From assembly GCA_021153325.1 (NCBI GenBank), contig JAGKTQ010000021.1, forward strand, positions 1 through 46,975: DNA of 46,975 bases, written 5' to 3'. Below are positions 1 through 8,163 of the stretch, in pieces. Each line of letters starts with the position of its first letter. The first letter of the stretch is position 1. This DNA is from Lachnospiraceae bacterium. GTDB taxonomy: Bacteria > Bacillota > Clostridia > Lachnospirales > Lachnospiraceae. Position numbers and translations under genes: made by a program. The notes under the pieces were generated by a model that saw nothing but the letters and a program-made list of their open reading frames with translations, ran no database searches and was not told the origin of the DNA.

Positions 1-54
1 TATATATACTATTATAATAGATTTCCTTAGCACTTTCTTGAACAATGTCTTCAT
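1..54 (-). CDS. Possible 5' end of a gene running off the window
   Basis: On the minus strand an ATG at 54-52 opens a frame that stays open to the window edge. It reads MKTLFKKVLRKSIIIIVYI, a basic N-terminus followed by a hydrophobic run, as in a signal peptide or first membrane segment. No Shine-Dalgarno sequence is visible upstream (the region is A/T-rich), and only 18 codons are present, so this may be chance. Confidence 0.2.
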   Translation of the reverse strand, partial: MKTLFKKVLRKSIIIVYI

Positions 55-303
55 TTTTTAAACAAAAAAAGTAAGATAAAAATGAAATAGGATTATTTTG
101 ACTTAAGATGCAAAATACCAATAAAGTGAAGAATAAATCAAGGAATAAAGAGATCGGTTTAAAAAGTTATGGAAAACGATATTTAGAATATTCTATACAA
201 CGTTCCTTGACGTAAGCAATTGATTATTTTATAATAAAATGAAGTACGCAAAGATAAGGAAAGTGCGTTCAATTATGAGAAAAGAGGAAGTAATAAGCAG
301 CCT
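55..303. other. A/T-rich intergenic region before yicC
   Basis: No convincing gene is seen. The region holds the promoter at 207-235. A 10-codon frame (275-307, MRKEEVISSL) has a stop that overlaps the yicC start as ATGA, but it has no ribosome site of its own. Confidence 0.5.
207..235 (+). promoter_or_regulatory. Sigma-A promoter for the yicC operon
   Basis: TTGACG (207-212) and a perfect TATAAT (230-235) are separated by 17 bp. The promoter lies about 70 bp upstream of yicC and probably drives yicC-remA-rpoZ-rimO-pgsA-cinA, since no terminator is visible until after the acidic membrane protein gene. Confidence 0.75.
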
Positions 304-1182
304 ATGATTAAAAGTATGACCGGCTTTGGCAGGTGTGAAGTGAGTGAGGGCAATCGCAAGTTTACAGTTGAGATGAAATCAGTAAATCACAGATATCTTG
401 ATGTAAACATGAAAATGCCGAAAAAACTGAATTTCTTTGAATCTTCTATCCGAAATGAATTGAAAAATTATATTCAGAGAGGAAAGGTAGATTTATTTAT
501 TACCTATGAAGATTTCTCCGAGAACAATGTTTGTATCAAGTACAATAAAGAACTTGCCGGAGAATATATGAAATATTTAAAACAGATGGCAGAGGAGTTT
601 GGCCTTGATAATGATGTACGAGTATCTGCGCTTTCCAGATATCCAGAAATATTGACAATGGAAGAGCAGGTCGTTGATGAAGAGGAACTTTGGAAAGAAT
701 TACAAAGAGCCTTGCAGGGTGCAGCAGAAGGGTTTGTTGAGACAAGAATCCGTGAAGGTGAAAATTTAAAAGCAGATCTGCTTGCAAAGTTGGATGGAAT
801 GCTTGCACATGTGGATTTTATTGCTGAGCGTTCTCCACAGATCATTGCGGAATATAAACAGAAACTGCGGGAAAAGGTAGAGGAACTTTTAGAGGATACA
901 AAAGTTGATGAGAGCAGACTTTTAATGGAAGTGACTATCTTTGCTGACAAAGTATGCGTGGATGAAGAAATCGTTCGTTTGAGAAGCCATATCGAGACAA
1001 CGAAAAAAACATTGAACGAGGGTGGAAGCATCGGAAGAAAGTTAGACTTTATCGCACAGGAAATGAACAGGGAAGCGAATACGATACTTTCCAAAGCAAA
1101 TGATCTCGAGATTTCAAACCGAGCGATTGAGTTAAAAACAGAAATTGAAAAAGTCAGAGAGCAGATTCAAAATATAGAATAA
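304..1182 (+). CDS. yicC: YicC family protein (putative endoribonuclease)
   Basis: The 292-aa protein starts MIKSMTGFGR, the hallmark N-terminus of the YicC/YloC family, with the conserved VNHRYLDV segment near residue 30. The C-terminal half has the family signature GRKLDFIAQEMNREANT followed by EIEKVREQIQNIE. Members are cytoplasmic and have been linked to RNA turnover as endoribonucleases. The gene leads the operon and is followed after three bases by the remA frame, as in Bacillus (yloC-remA). Its ribosome site is weak (GAGGAAG about 13 bases upstream). The family assignment is firm; the biochemical role is by homology. Confidence 0.93.
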   Translation: MIKSMTGFGRCEVSEGNRKFTVEMKSVNHRYLDVNMKMPKKLNFFESSIRNELKNYIQRGKVDLFITYEDFSENNVCIKYNKELAGEYMKYLKQMAEEFGLDNDVRVSALSRYPEILTMEEQVVDEEELWKELQRALQGAAEGFVETRIREGENLKADLLAKLDGMLAHVDFIAERSPQIIAEYKQKLREKVEELLEDTKVDESRLLMEVTIFADKVCVDEEIVRLRSHIETTKKTLNEGGSIGRKLDFIAQEMNREANTILSKANDLEISNRAIELKTEIEKVREQIQNIE

Positions 1183-1209
1183 AGAGTGTCAGAATCGGAG
1201 GAAAAGGCA

Positions 1210-1470
1210 GTGAGCAGACTGATTCATATTGGATTTGGCAATATTGTGAATACGGAAAAGATTATTGCCGTAGTAAGTCCCGATTCCGCGCCGATCAAGC
1301 GGCTTGTTCAAAATGCCAAAGAAAGAGGAACAGCAATCGATGCCACACAGGGGCGGAAGACAAAAGCAGTTCTCGTAATGGAAAACAATCAGGTCGTGCT
1401 GTCGGCACTGTTACCGGAAACCATTGCAAATCGCGCACAGGCAGAGAATGCAGACAATGAAGAATCATAA
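1210..1470 (+). CDS. remA: RemA/DUF370 regulator
   Basis: This 86-aa protein matches the RemA (DUF370) family: HIGFGNIV, the SPDSAPIKRLV motif and DATQGRKTKAVLVM are all present. In Bacillus, RemA is a DNA-binding activator of matrix and osmoprotection genes that forms oligomeric rings. The frame is open from a GTG at 1186, but the better start is the GTG at 1210: GGAGG at 1197-1201 sits 8 bases before it, and the protein then aligns with the family N-terminus. The acidic tail (AENADNEES) is unusual in composition only. gmk normally follows and is missing here. Confidence 0.92.
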   Translation: MSRLIHIGFGNIVNTEKIIAVVSPDSAPIKRLVQNAKERGTAIDATQGRKTKAVLVMENNQVVLSALLPETIANRAQAENADNEES

Positions 1471-1543
1471 GCCTGTGGTGTAAGTAAATAAAGATACGAT
1501 CAAAAATATGACAAATTGAGACAGAGAAAAAGGAGAATGAATT

Positions 1544-1777
1544 ATGTTACATCCATCTTATTCAGATTTAATGAAAGTAGTAAACAGCGAGGTAGAACCA
1601 GGAGAAGCAAAAGTAGTAAACAGCAGATATTCTATCGTTATGGCAACTTCTAAGAGAGCAAGACAGATCATCAGCGGTGAAGAACCATTTGTAGATGGTG
1701 ATATTAACAAACCTTTATCCCTCGCAGTAGAAGAATTGAATCAGGGAAGAATTAAAATTTTAGGTGATGAAGAATAG
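1544..1777 (+). CDS. rpoZ: RNA polymerase omega subunit
   Basis: The 77-aa protein has the omega fold: an N-terminal SYSDLMKVVN helix, the conserved NSRYSIVMATSKRARQI core (here with IISGEE) and a C-terminal PLSLAVEELNQGRIKI segment. It binds the beta' subunit and helps assemble RNA polymerase. The start has a good AAAAGGAG site 7 bases upstream. It follows remA by 73 bases and ends 3 bases before rimO, so it is translated from the same message. Confidence 0.95.
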   Translation: MLHPSYSDLMKVVNSEVEPGEAKVVNSRYSIVMATSKRARQIISGEEPFVDGDINKPLSLAVEELNQGRIKILGDEE

Positions 1778-1780
1778 AAT

Positions 1781-3118
1781 ATGAAAATACATTTTATTTC
1801 ACTCGGATGCGACAAAAATCTTGTTGACTCTGAAATGATGTTAGGGACATTGGCGCAGAAGGGTTACAGCTTTACGGATGATGAAACAGAGGCAGATATT
1901 ATTATTATTAATACCTGCTGTTTTATTAACGATGCAAAAGAGGAAAGTATCAATACTATTTTAGAAATGGCTGAATTAAGAGAAAGCGGGCAGATAAAAG
2001 CATTACTTGTAGCAGGATGCCTTGCACAGCGTTACAAAGAGGAAATTCAGGAAGAAATTCCACAGGTAGATGCTATTTTAGGCACGATGGATATTGCTAC
2101 GATAGCAGATGCTATTGACGAAGTACTTGCCGGCAATGCCAAGAATCACATTTCTGATTGTAACAGTGCCGTGGTATATGGCAAAAAAAGAGCGGTTTCA
2201 ACGGGCGGTCATTATGCATATTTAAAAATTGCGGAAGGCTGCGATAAGCATTGTACTTATTGCATCATTCCAAAGATTCGGGGTAATTTCAGGAGTGTGC
2301 CAATGGAAGCGCTTGTTGCAGAGGCAGAAGAGCTTGCTAAAGAAGGTGTAAAAGAGCTGATTTTAGTAGCACAGGAGACAACACTTTACGGAAAAGATCT
2401 GTATGGAAAGAAAAGTCTTCCAAAGCTGCTTCATGAATTAGCGAAAATTTCAGGTGTTTACTGGATTCGAATTTTGTATTGCTATCCGGAAGAAATTGAT
2501 GATGAATTGATCGAAGCTATAAAGAAGGAAGAAAAAGTATGTCACTATTTGGACTTACCAATACAGCATGCTTCTGATAATATTTTAAAAAGAATGGGAC
2601 GCAGGACCAATCAGAAAGAACTTCGTACAATTATAGGAAAACTTCGAAAAGAAATACCGGATATTTGCATTCGTACGACATTGATCACTGGTTTCCCGGG
2701 AGAAACAGAGGACGACCATGAGGAACTTCTTTCCTTTGTGGACGAAATGGAATTTGATCGTTTAGGAGTATTTACCTATTCACCAGAAGAAGATACGCCG
2801 GCAGCGACAATGGATGAGCAGATTGAAGAAGAAGTAAAGGTAGAGCGCAGGGATGAAATTATGGAACTGCAGCAGGAAATTGCTTTTGAAATGGCAGAAA
2901 ACATGACCGGAAAAGTAGTCATGGCAATGGTAGAAGGCAAGATCGCAGATGATGATGCCTATGTAGCCAGAACCTATAAAGATGCACCGAATGTAGACGG
3001 ATATCTGTTCATAAATACGGAAGAATCCCTGATGACAGGTGATTTCGTGAAAGTTCGTATTACCGGTTCGAATGAATATGATTTGATTGGAGAAATATAT
3101 CATGAATTTACCGAATAA
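1781..3118 (+). CDS. rimO: Ribosomal protein S12 methylthiotransferase RimO
   Basis: This 445-aa radical SAM enzyme adds a methylthio group to an aspartate of ribosomal protein S12. The N-terminal UPF0004 domain carries its three cluster cysteines (SLGCDKN at 10, INTCCF near 46, AGCLAQRY near 80). The radical SAM triad is CDKHCTYC near residue 154, and a TRAM domain closes the protein. The motifs SLGCDKNLVDSE and YCYPEEI are RimO-type rather than MiaB-type. The reading frame overlaps the pgsA start by 17 bases, indicating translational coupling. Confidence 0.95.
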   Translation: MKIHFISLGCDKNLVDSEMMLGTLAQKGYSFTDDETEADIIIINTCCFINDAKEESINTILEMAELRESGQIKALLVAGCLAQRYKEEIQEEIPQVDAILGTMDIATIADAIDEVLAGNAKNHISDCNSAVVYGKKRAVSTGGHYAYLKIAEGCDKHCTYCIIPKIRGNFRSVPMEALVAEAEELAKEGVKELILVAQETTLYGKDLYGKKSLPKLLHELAKISGVYWIRILYCYPEEIDDELIEAIKKEEKVCHYLDLPIQHASDNILKRMGRRTNQKELRTIIGKLRKEIPDICIRTTLITGFPGETEDDHEELLSFVDEMEFDRLGVFTYSPEEDTPAATMDEQIEEEVKVERRDEIMELQQEIAFEMAENMTGKVVMAMVEGKIADDDAYVARTYKDAPNVDGYLFINTEESLMTGDFVKVRITGSNEYDLIGEIYHEFTE

Positions 3119-3638
3119 ACTCACGATCTTAAGAGTTATTATGATTCCATTTTTTGTATTTTTCATGCTGACAGATTTTGCAGGAACAGCCTCAAAATGG
3201 ATTGCACTGGCTATTTTTATAGTAGCAAGTCTGACAGATATGTTGGATGGAAAAATAGCGAGAAAATATAATTTAGTTACAAATTTTGGAAAGTTTATGG
3301 ATCCACTTGCGGATAAGCTTTTAGTATGTGCAGCAATGATCTGCCTGGTAGAAATGGGTAAGCTTGCTTCCTGGATGGTCATTATCATTATTAGCAGGGA
3401 ATTTATTATAAGTGGTTTCAGATTGATTGCAGCAGATAATGGTGTAGTGATCGCAGCAAGCTACTGGGGAAAATTTAAAACGGTTTTCCAGATGGTCATG
3501 ATCTGCCTTTTGATTGCAGATATAGAAGTCATTGCTATTGTGACAACGGTTGTCACATGGATAGCGCTTATTTTAACAGTAGTATCCTTGATTGATTATC
3601 TGATCAAAAATAAAGATGTTATGAAAGATAATGATTAA
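3102..3638 (+). CDS. pgsA: CDP-diacylglycerol-glycerol-3-phosphate 3-phosphatidyltransferase
   Basis: This 178-aa integral membrane enzyme makes phosphatidylglycerol phosphate from CDP-diacylglycerol. It has the CDP-alcohol phosphotransferase signature D-G-x2-A-R-x8-G-x3-D-x3-D, seen as DMLDGKIARKYNLVTNFGKFMDPLADK around residues 50-75, with four or more hydrophobic segments. The frame opens at a TTG (3087), but the ATG at 3102 gives the standard MNLPNKLTILR start, with GGAG at 3089-3092. It overlaps rimO. Confidence 0.95.
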   Translation: MNLPNKLTILRVIMIPFFVFFMLTDFAGTASKWIALAIFIVASLTDMLDGKIARKYNLVTNFGKFMDPLADKLLVCAAMICLVEMGKLASWMVIIIISREFIISGFRLIAADNGVVIAASYWGKFKTVFQMVMICLLIADIEVIAIVTTVVTWIALILTVVSLIDYLIKNKDVMKDND

Positions 3639-3694
3639 TTAAGTGATGAAGTAGTATTAAGTTGTACAGGGAAGAATATGGGAAGGAATTGCAT

Positions 3695-4969
3695 ATGGTC
3701 GTAGAACTGGTTGCAGTAGGAACCGAAATATTACTTGGGAATATTGTAAATACAAATGCGGCGTATTTATCCGAAAAGTGTGCAGGACTAGGTTTATCCT
3801 GCTATTACCAGAGCGTAGTTGGAGATAATGAAGCCCGTCTTTTGGAAACAATAAAAAACGCGGTCGGACGTTCTGATATCGTAATCTTATCAGGAGGCTT
3901 AGGACCTACAGAAGATGATCTGACAAAAGAAACAGCAGCAAAAGTATTAGGAAAAGAATTATTTTTGGATGAAAATATAAAGGCACAGATACAGGAGTAT
4001 TTTGCTAAGCGTGGAACAAAGCCTACAGACAACAATTGGAAGCAGGCGATGATTCCGGAAGGAGCTATTGCTGTAGAAAATAATAATGGAACAGCTCCGG
4101 GAATTATAATGGAACAGAACGGAAAGCACATTATTTTGCTACCCGGACCTCCAAATGAACTGATTCCCATGTTTGAAAAAAGTATCATGCCTTATTTGAA
4201 GGCTTTACAGCCGGGAGTGATCTATTCCAAAACAGTGAAAGTATGTGGCATAGGAGAAAGCAAAGCGGAGACTATGGTGCAGGATATGATTGATGCCCAG
4301 ACGAATCCGACAATAGCGACCTATGCAAAGACTGGAGAGGTTTACTTACGGGTGACGGCGGCCGCGGATACAGAAAAAGAAGCAAAGCTACTGATTAAGC
4401 CGGTAGTAAAACAATTGAAGGATCGATTTGGTAATGCGGTTTATACAACAGAAGAAGAGGTCACTTTAGAACAGGCAGTAGTAGAATTATTGAAAAAACA
4501 TAATTTGACGGTAGCGACTGCAGAATCCTGTACGGGAGGTATGGTGGCGGCAAGGCTTGTCAATGTGCCGGGTGTTTCGGAAAGCCTGATGGTTGGTTAT
4601 ATTACTTATGCAGATAAGGCAAAACATAAACTTTTAGGAGTCAAAAAAAGTCTCTTAAAGAAGAAAGGTGCTGTGAGTGCGGAAGTAGCAAAAGAAATGG
4701 CAAAAGGTGCGGCTGCTTTTTCAAAAGCAGATGTAACGATAGCAACAACCGGTATTGCAGGACCGGATGGTGGAAGTGAGAAAAAGCCAGTAGGACTTGT
4801 GTATATTGCCTGCAATGTCAAAGGTAAGGTAAAGGTAAAAGAATGTCATTTCAGCGGTAATCGCATGAAGATCAGAGAAAGTACGGTTGCAAATGCATTA
4901 ATATTGATGAGGGAATGCATTTTGGAATATGAAGAAGAATTAATGAAAGCAAGGAAAGCAAAAGATTAA
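3695..4969 (+). CDS. cinA: CinA, competence/damage-inducible protein
   Basis: The 424-aa protein has an N-terminal MoCF-type domain (ELVAVGTEILLGNIVNTN, then LSGGLGPTEDDLTKE) and a C-terminal CinA/PncC domain (VATAESCTGGMVAARLVNVPGVS, and TTGIAGPDGGS). Family members have ADP-ribose pyrophosphatase and/or nicotinamide-mononucleotide deamidase activity, salvaging the by-product of DNA ligase. The frame extends to a TTG at 3662; the ATG at 3695 is preferred because GGAAGGA lies 7 bases before it and the protein then starts MVVELVAVGTE. cinA next to recA is a conserved Firmicute arrangement; here an extra gene lies between them. Confidence 0.95.
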   Translation: MVVELVAVGTEILLGNIVNTNAAYLSEKCAGLGLSCYYQSVVGDNEARLLETIKNAVGRSDIVILSGGLGPTEDDLTKETAAKVLGKELFLDENIKAQIQEYFAKRGTKPTDNNWKQAMIPEGAIAVENNNGTAPGIIMEQNGKHIILLPGPPNELIPMFEKSIMPYLKALQPGVIYSKTVKVCGIGESKAETMVQDMIDAQTNPTIATYAKTGEVYLRVTAAADTEKEAKLLIKPVVKQLKDRFGNAVYTTEEEVTLEQAVVELLKKHNLTVATAESCTGGMVAARLVNVPGVSESLMVGYITYADKAKHKLLGVKKSLLKKKGAVSAEVAKEMAKGAAAFSKADVTIATTGIAGPDGGSEKKPVGLVYIACNVKGKVKVKECHFSGNRMKIRESTVANALILMRECILEYEEELMKARKAKD

Positions 4970-4985
4970 GGAAGGGGAACTGTAT

Positions 4986-5972
4986 ATGAATAACAAGAGA
5001 AGAAAAAATGGATGGATGGTTGCGGTCGTGATAGCATTGATAGTTCTTATGATCGCGAATGTTTGTGTGGGAGGATATGTAGTTGTTAAATCTGTTGATA
5101 TAATAGAAGGGGACGAATTGACTCTTACAGAGAATGTTAAAGAAGATGACGACGAAGATGATTTCGATTTTGACTTTGAGTATAGCTATAATGATGACGA
5201 TGATGATGAAGAGGAATCGGAAGAGACATTAGATGATGACTGGTATGAGGATGACGATGAGGATGACGAGGATGATTCTTATAGCAATGGTGGATTCGAT
5301 CCTTCTGATTACAGCTATATAGATGAAGATACTGGTGAGGAATATTATAATGGACTGAAAGATGCTATCCGTTATGATCTGGACTATTCTTTATCATGGA
5401 AAGAATATGAGTATGATACGGATTATGAAAATGTAGAGATTTCAGCATATTATCCAGAGCTTGAAGGAGATATCCCGAACTTAGATTATATTAACGATTA
5501 CATATTTGATGAAGTGTTATTTTGGGAAGAAAGTTTTGAAGAATACGTTGATGAAGGATACTTTTACAAAGATGATGAATTCCAGGTAGATGCATTTGCT
5601 TATATTACTTATATGGATGAAGAAAAGATGAGTGTTGTATTCTCAGAGTATGGTTATGCAGACGACTATTATATGTATTATTTGTATTCCATTAATATCG
5701 ATGTGGAAAATGGTGTTATCTTACAGAACTCCAGCATCATTGATATGGATGATGAATTTGCGATAGAGTTCAGAGAACGTAATAAGGAACAGAACCATGC
5801 AAGCGGAGCTATCGACGAAATGACAGATCAGGAAATTGTAGAAAATTTAAATGATCCGGCTATGGGTATCGTATTCTATACACCACTTGGATTGGAAGTA
5901 GGTATTAATGTAGAAGATGGTTGGTATACTGTAACTTATAAAGATTACGAAAAGTATTTGAAAAAGCTGTAA
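4986..5972 (+). CDS. Acidic single-pass membrane protein with RsiV/PdaC-like outer domain
   Basis: The 328-aa protein has a short basic N-terminus, one transmembrane helix (about residues 10-34), then an extremely Asp/Glu-rich stretch (about residues 48-105) with long DDDD and EEE runs. The rest (about 120-328) is a folded, Tyr/Asp-rich domain. The segment ISAYYPELEGDIPNLDYINDYI resembles the start of DUF3298/DUF4163 domains of RsiV and PdaC; that link is by eye only. The topology predicts an extracytoplasmic C-terminus. It follows cinA by 16 bases with the GGAAGGGG site and is closed by a terminator, so it is probably the last gene of the operon. The acidic linker could bind cations or act as a spacer; no function is assigned. 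Confidence 0.8.
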   Translation: MNNKRRKNGWMVAVVIALIVLMIANVCVGGYVVVKSVDIIEGDELTLTENVKEDDDEDDFDFDFEYSYNDDDDDEEESEETLDDDWYEDDDEDDEDDSYSNGGFDPSDYSYIDEDTGEEYYNGLKDAIRYDLDYSLSWKEYEYDTDYENVEISAYYPELEGDIPNLDYINDYIFDEVLFWEESFEEYVDEGYFYKDDEFQVDAFAYITYMDEEKMSVVFSEYGYADDYYMYYLYSINIDVENGVILQNSSIIDMDDEFAIEFRERNKEQNHASGAIDEMTDQEIVENLNDPAMGIVFYTPLGLEVGINVEDGWYTVTYKDYEKYLKKL

Positions 5973-5997
5973 ATAGTATAGTTTATAAGATGGATAT

Positions 5998-6052
5998 AAA
6001 AGAGACAGTTTATGGGTGTCCCAAAAAGGTGCTCATAAGCTGTCTCTTTTTT
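5998..6052 (+). terminator. Rho-independent terminator
   Basis: AAAAGAGACAG pairs with CTGTCTCTTTT, extended by TTATG/CATAA around a small imperfect loop, and is followed by a run of T. It ends the yicC-to-acidic-protein operon. Confidence 0.9.
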
Positions 6053-6267
6053 GAAAGGAAGGATTTATCTTGTGTTTTACTTAATATCATGATAAAGTAG
6101 ATTTATCTTATTCAAATCTGCTTTGCGTATCCGGCACTTCAGCCAGCATTTCAAAGCAAAAAAATAGAAAAAGAATTGAGGTGATGGCATTGAGGGCGGT
6201 TTATTGGACACATAATGTTGTATAACAATAGAGTGCTGTTGAGGGAGAAGAAAATAATAAAACTTCC

Positions 6268-6296
6268 TTGACAAAGACGAACAAATGTTTTATTAT
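6268..6296 (+). promoter_or_regulatory. recA promoter
   Basis: TTGACA (6268-6273) and TATTAT (6291-6296) are separated by 17 bp, and the first SOS box fills the spacer. Confidence 0.85.
6278..6291 (+). promoter_or_regulatory. SOS (LexA/DinR) box 1
   Basis: CGAACAAATGTTTT fits the Firmicute SOS consensus CGAAC-n4-GTTCG with two changes in the right half. It lies between the -35 and -10 of recA, where LexA would block polymerase. Confidence 0.75.
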
Positions 6297-6306
6297 CAGT
6301 ATAACA

Positions 6307-6320
6307 AGAACGGATGTTCT
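6307..6320 (+). promoter_or_regulatory. SOS (LexA/DinR) box 2
   Basis: AGAACGGATGTTCT is a perfect inverted repeat of the GAAC-n4-GTTC core. It lies just after the predicted transcription start of recA, about 15 bp from box 1, allowing two LexA dimers. Confidence 0.85.
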
Positions 6321-6340
6321 TATAAAAGGAGATTAAAAGT

Positions 6341-7414
6341 ATGGAAAGAGAAGAAAAGTTAAAGGCATTGGATGCCGCATTAGTACAAATAGAAAAGCAG
6401 TATGGTAAAGGTGCTGTTATGAAACTGGGAGATCCTTCCGCACAGATGAATGTGGAAACCATTCCAACAGGTTCTCTGAGCCTTGATATTGCATTAGGAC
6501 TTGGCGGTATTCCGAAAGGAAGAATTATAGAGATTTACGGACCGGAGTCCAGTGGTAAGACAACGGTTACCTTACATATGGTCGCAGAAGTGCAGAAGAG
6601 GGGCGGTATTGCAGGCTTTATTGATGCAGAGCATGCATTGGACCCAGTATATGCTAAAAACATTGGTGTTGATGTAGATAATTTATATATTTCACAGCCG
6701 GATAATGGAGAGCAGGCAATGGAGATCACAGAGACAATGGTACGTTCTGGTGCAATTGATATCGTTATTGTGGACTCTGTGGCAGCACTTGTTCCAAAGG
6801 CAGAAATTGATGGAGATATGGGAGATTCTCATGTCGGTTTACAGGCTCGTCTTATGTCACAGGCACTTAGAAAATTAACGGCTGTTATTAGTAAATCAAA
6901 TTGTACGGTTGTATTTATTAACCAGTTAAGAGAAAAAATCGGTGTAATGTTTGGTAATCCTGAGACAACGACTGGTGGTCGTGCATTGAAATTCTATTCT
7001 TCTGTACGTCTTGATGTAAGAAGAATAGAATCTTTAAAACAGGGTGGAGAAGTCGTAGGTAACAGAACAAAAGTAAAAGTAGTAAAAAATAAGATTGCTC
7101 CGCCTTTCAAAGAGGCTGAATTTGATATTATGTTTGGAGAAGGTATTTCCAAAGTCGGCGATATTTTGGATCTGGCTGCAGAGACGGGAATTGTCAATAA
7201 GAGTGGTGCATGGTATGCATATGAAGGCAATAAAATCGGACAGGGTAGAGAAAATGCAAAGCAGTATTTAAAAGACAATCCAGCAGTGTGTGATGAAGTA
7301 GAACAGAAAGTACGTGAGCACTTTAATTTAAATGATAAAGGTGCAGAGAAGGCAGAAGGAAAAGCTGCTGATAAGAAAGCTGGTGACAAGGCTGATAAGA
7401 AGGTTGAGGCATAA
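6341..7414 (+). CDS. recA: Recombinase RecA
   Basis: This 357-aa DNA strand-exchange ATPase also stimulates LexA self-cleavage. It has the Walker A sequence GPESSGKT at residues 67-74, Walker B around DIVIVDSVAALVP, the L2-region FINQLREKIGVMFGNPETTTGG and the C-terminal domain. The last 20 residues are a Lys/Ala/Glu tail, a typical regulatory extension. An AAAGGAG site precedes the ATG by 9 bases. Two SOS boxes indicate LexA control, with recX co-transcribed. Confidence 0.98.
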   Translation: MEREEKLKALDAALVQIEKQYGKGAVMKLGDPSAQMNVETIPTGSLSLDIALGLGGIPKGRIIEIYGPESSGKTTVTLHMVAEVQKRGGIAGFIDAEHALDPVYAKNIGVDVDNLYISQPDNGEQAMEITETMVRSGAIDIVIVDSVAALVPKAEIDGDMGDSHVGLQARLMSQALRKLTAVISKSNCTVVFINQLREKIGVMFGNPETTTGGRALKFYSSVRLDVRRIESLKQGGEVVGNRTKVKVVKNKIAPPFKEAEFDIMFGEGISKVGDILDLAAETGIVNKSGAWYAYEGNKIGQGRENAKQYLKDNPAVCDEVEQKVREHFNLNDKGAEKAEGKAADKKAGDKADKKVEA

Positions 7415-8034
7415 TGCTTGTAACGGATATTATTGAAGTCACAAAGGCAAGAAGTAAGGTGTTTATAGACGGAAGTGCAGCGTTCGTTTTGTATAAGGGT
7501 GAACTTCGCAAGTATCATGTGGAGAAGAATAAAAATATTGCAGAATCTGACTATAAAGAACTGATGGAAAAAGTATTGCCTAAAAGAGCGAAGCTGCGTA
7601 GCATGAATTTACTTCAATCGAGAGAATATACAGAAAAGCAGTTAAAAGATAAGCTGAGGCAAGGTGGCTATCCAGAGGTAGTTATTGATGAAGCAGTGGA
7701 GTATGTGAAGTCTTATCACTATGTTGATGATGGGAGATATGCTGCTTCTTATATTGAATACCACATAGAGAATAAAAGTAAACAGCGTATTATACAAGAC
7801 TTAATAAAAAAAGGAATCCGTAAGGAATGCATTGAGGAACAATGGCAGAATGTAGAGCAACTTGGAGTTGTTGCGGATGAAGAAAAAATGATTTCTGAGC
7901 TTTTGGAGAAAAAGCACTATAGTGGGAAAGAAGCAGATATAAAAGAAAGACAGAAAATGTATGGTTTTCTTTTGAGAAAAGGCTTTTCTGCTGAAAAGAT
8001 CAGGAAAGTAATGAATATGGAAGCTTATTTCTAA
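7414..8034 (+). CDS. recX: Regulatory protein RecX
   Basis: The 206-aa protein modulates RecA filaments. It has RecX repeats of three-helix units: AKLRSMNLLQSREYTEKQLKDKLRQGGYPEVVIDEAVEYVKSYHYVDDGRYAASYI is the core signature, followed by KQRIIQDLIKKGI. Its start codon shares one base with the recA stop (TAATG), so translation is coupled and the SOS promoter controls both genes. Confidence 0.95.
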   Translation: MLVTDIIEVTKARSKVFIDGSAAFVLYKGELRKYHVEKNKNIAESDYKELMEKVLPKRAKLRSMNLLQSREYTEKQLKDKLRQGGYPEVVIDEAVEYVKSYHYVDDGRYAASYIEYHIENKSKQRIIQDLIKKGIRKECIEEQWQNVEQLGVVADEEKMISELLEKKHYSGKEADIKERQKMYGFLLRKGFSAEKIRKVMNMEAYF

Positions 8035-8039
8035 ATTAC

Positions 8040-8068
8040 TTGACATAACTACTATTTCAGTTTAAAAT
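8040..8068 (+). promoter_or_regulatory. rny promoter
   Basis: TTGACA (8040-8045) and TAAAAT (8063-8068) are separated by exactly 17 bp, immediately after the recX stop and about 95 bp before the rny start. Confidence 0.75.
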
Positions 8069-8163
8069 TTAAGTGTTGTAAAATTGCTAGTTAGGATATC
8101 TTATAAAGGTATTCTATGATAGATATTGAACAATGAAAACTAAATAAGGAGGTGCTCCTGTAT

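Larger units (their letters stand above)
5973..6340. other. Intergenic region between the cinA operon and recA
   Basis: It holds a terminator at 5998-6052 and the recA promoter with two SOS boxes from 6268. The 200 bases between them contain no convincing gene; a 14-codon frame from the GTG at 6182 was considered too weak to call. Confidence 0.6.

Noticed and set aside
504..1094. 196-codon open frame on the minus strand inside yicC
   Set aside because: It is a shadow of yicC: rich in Ser and Phe, no ribosome site, no family features.
6182..6226. 14-codon frame (GTG start) upstream of recA
   Set aside because: Only a weak purine-rich site, upstream of the recA promoter, and no distinctive sequence.
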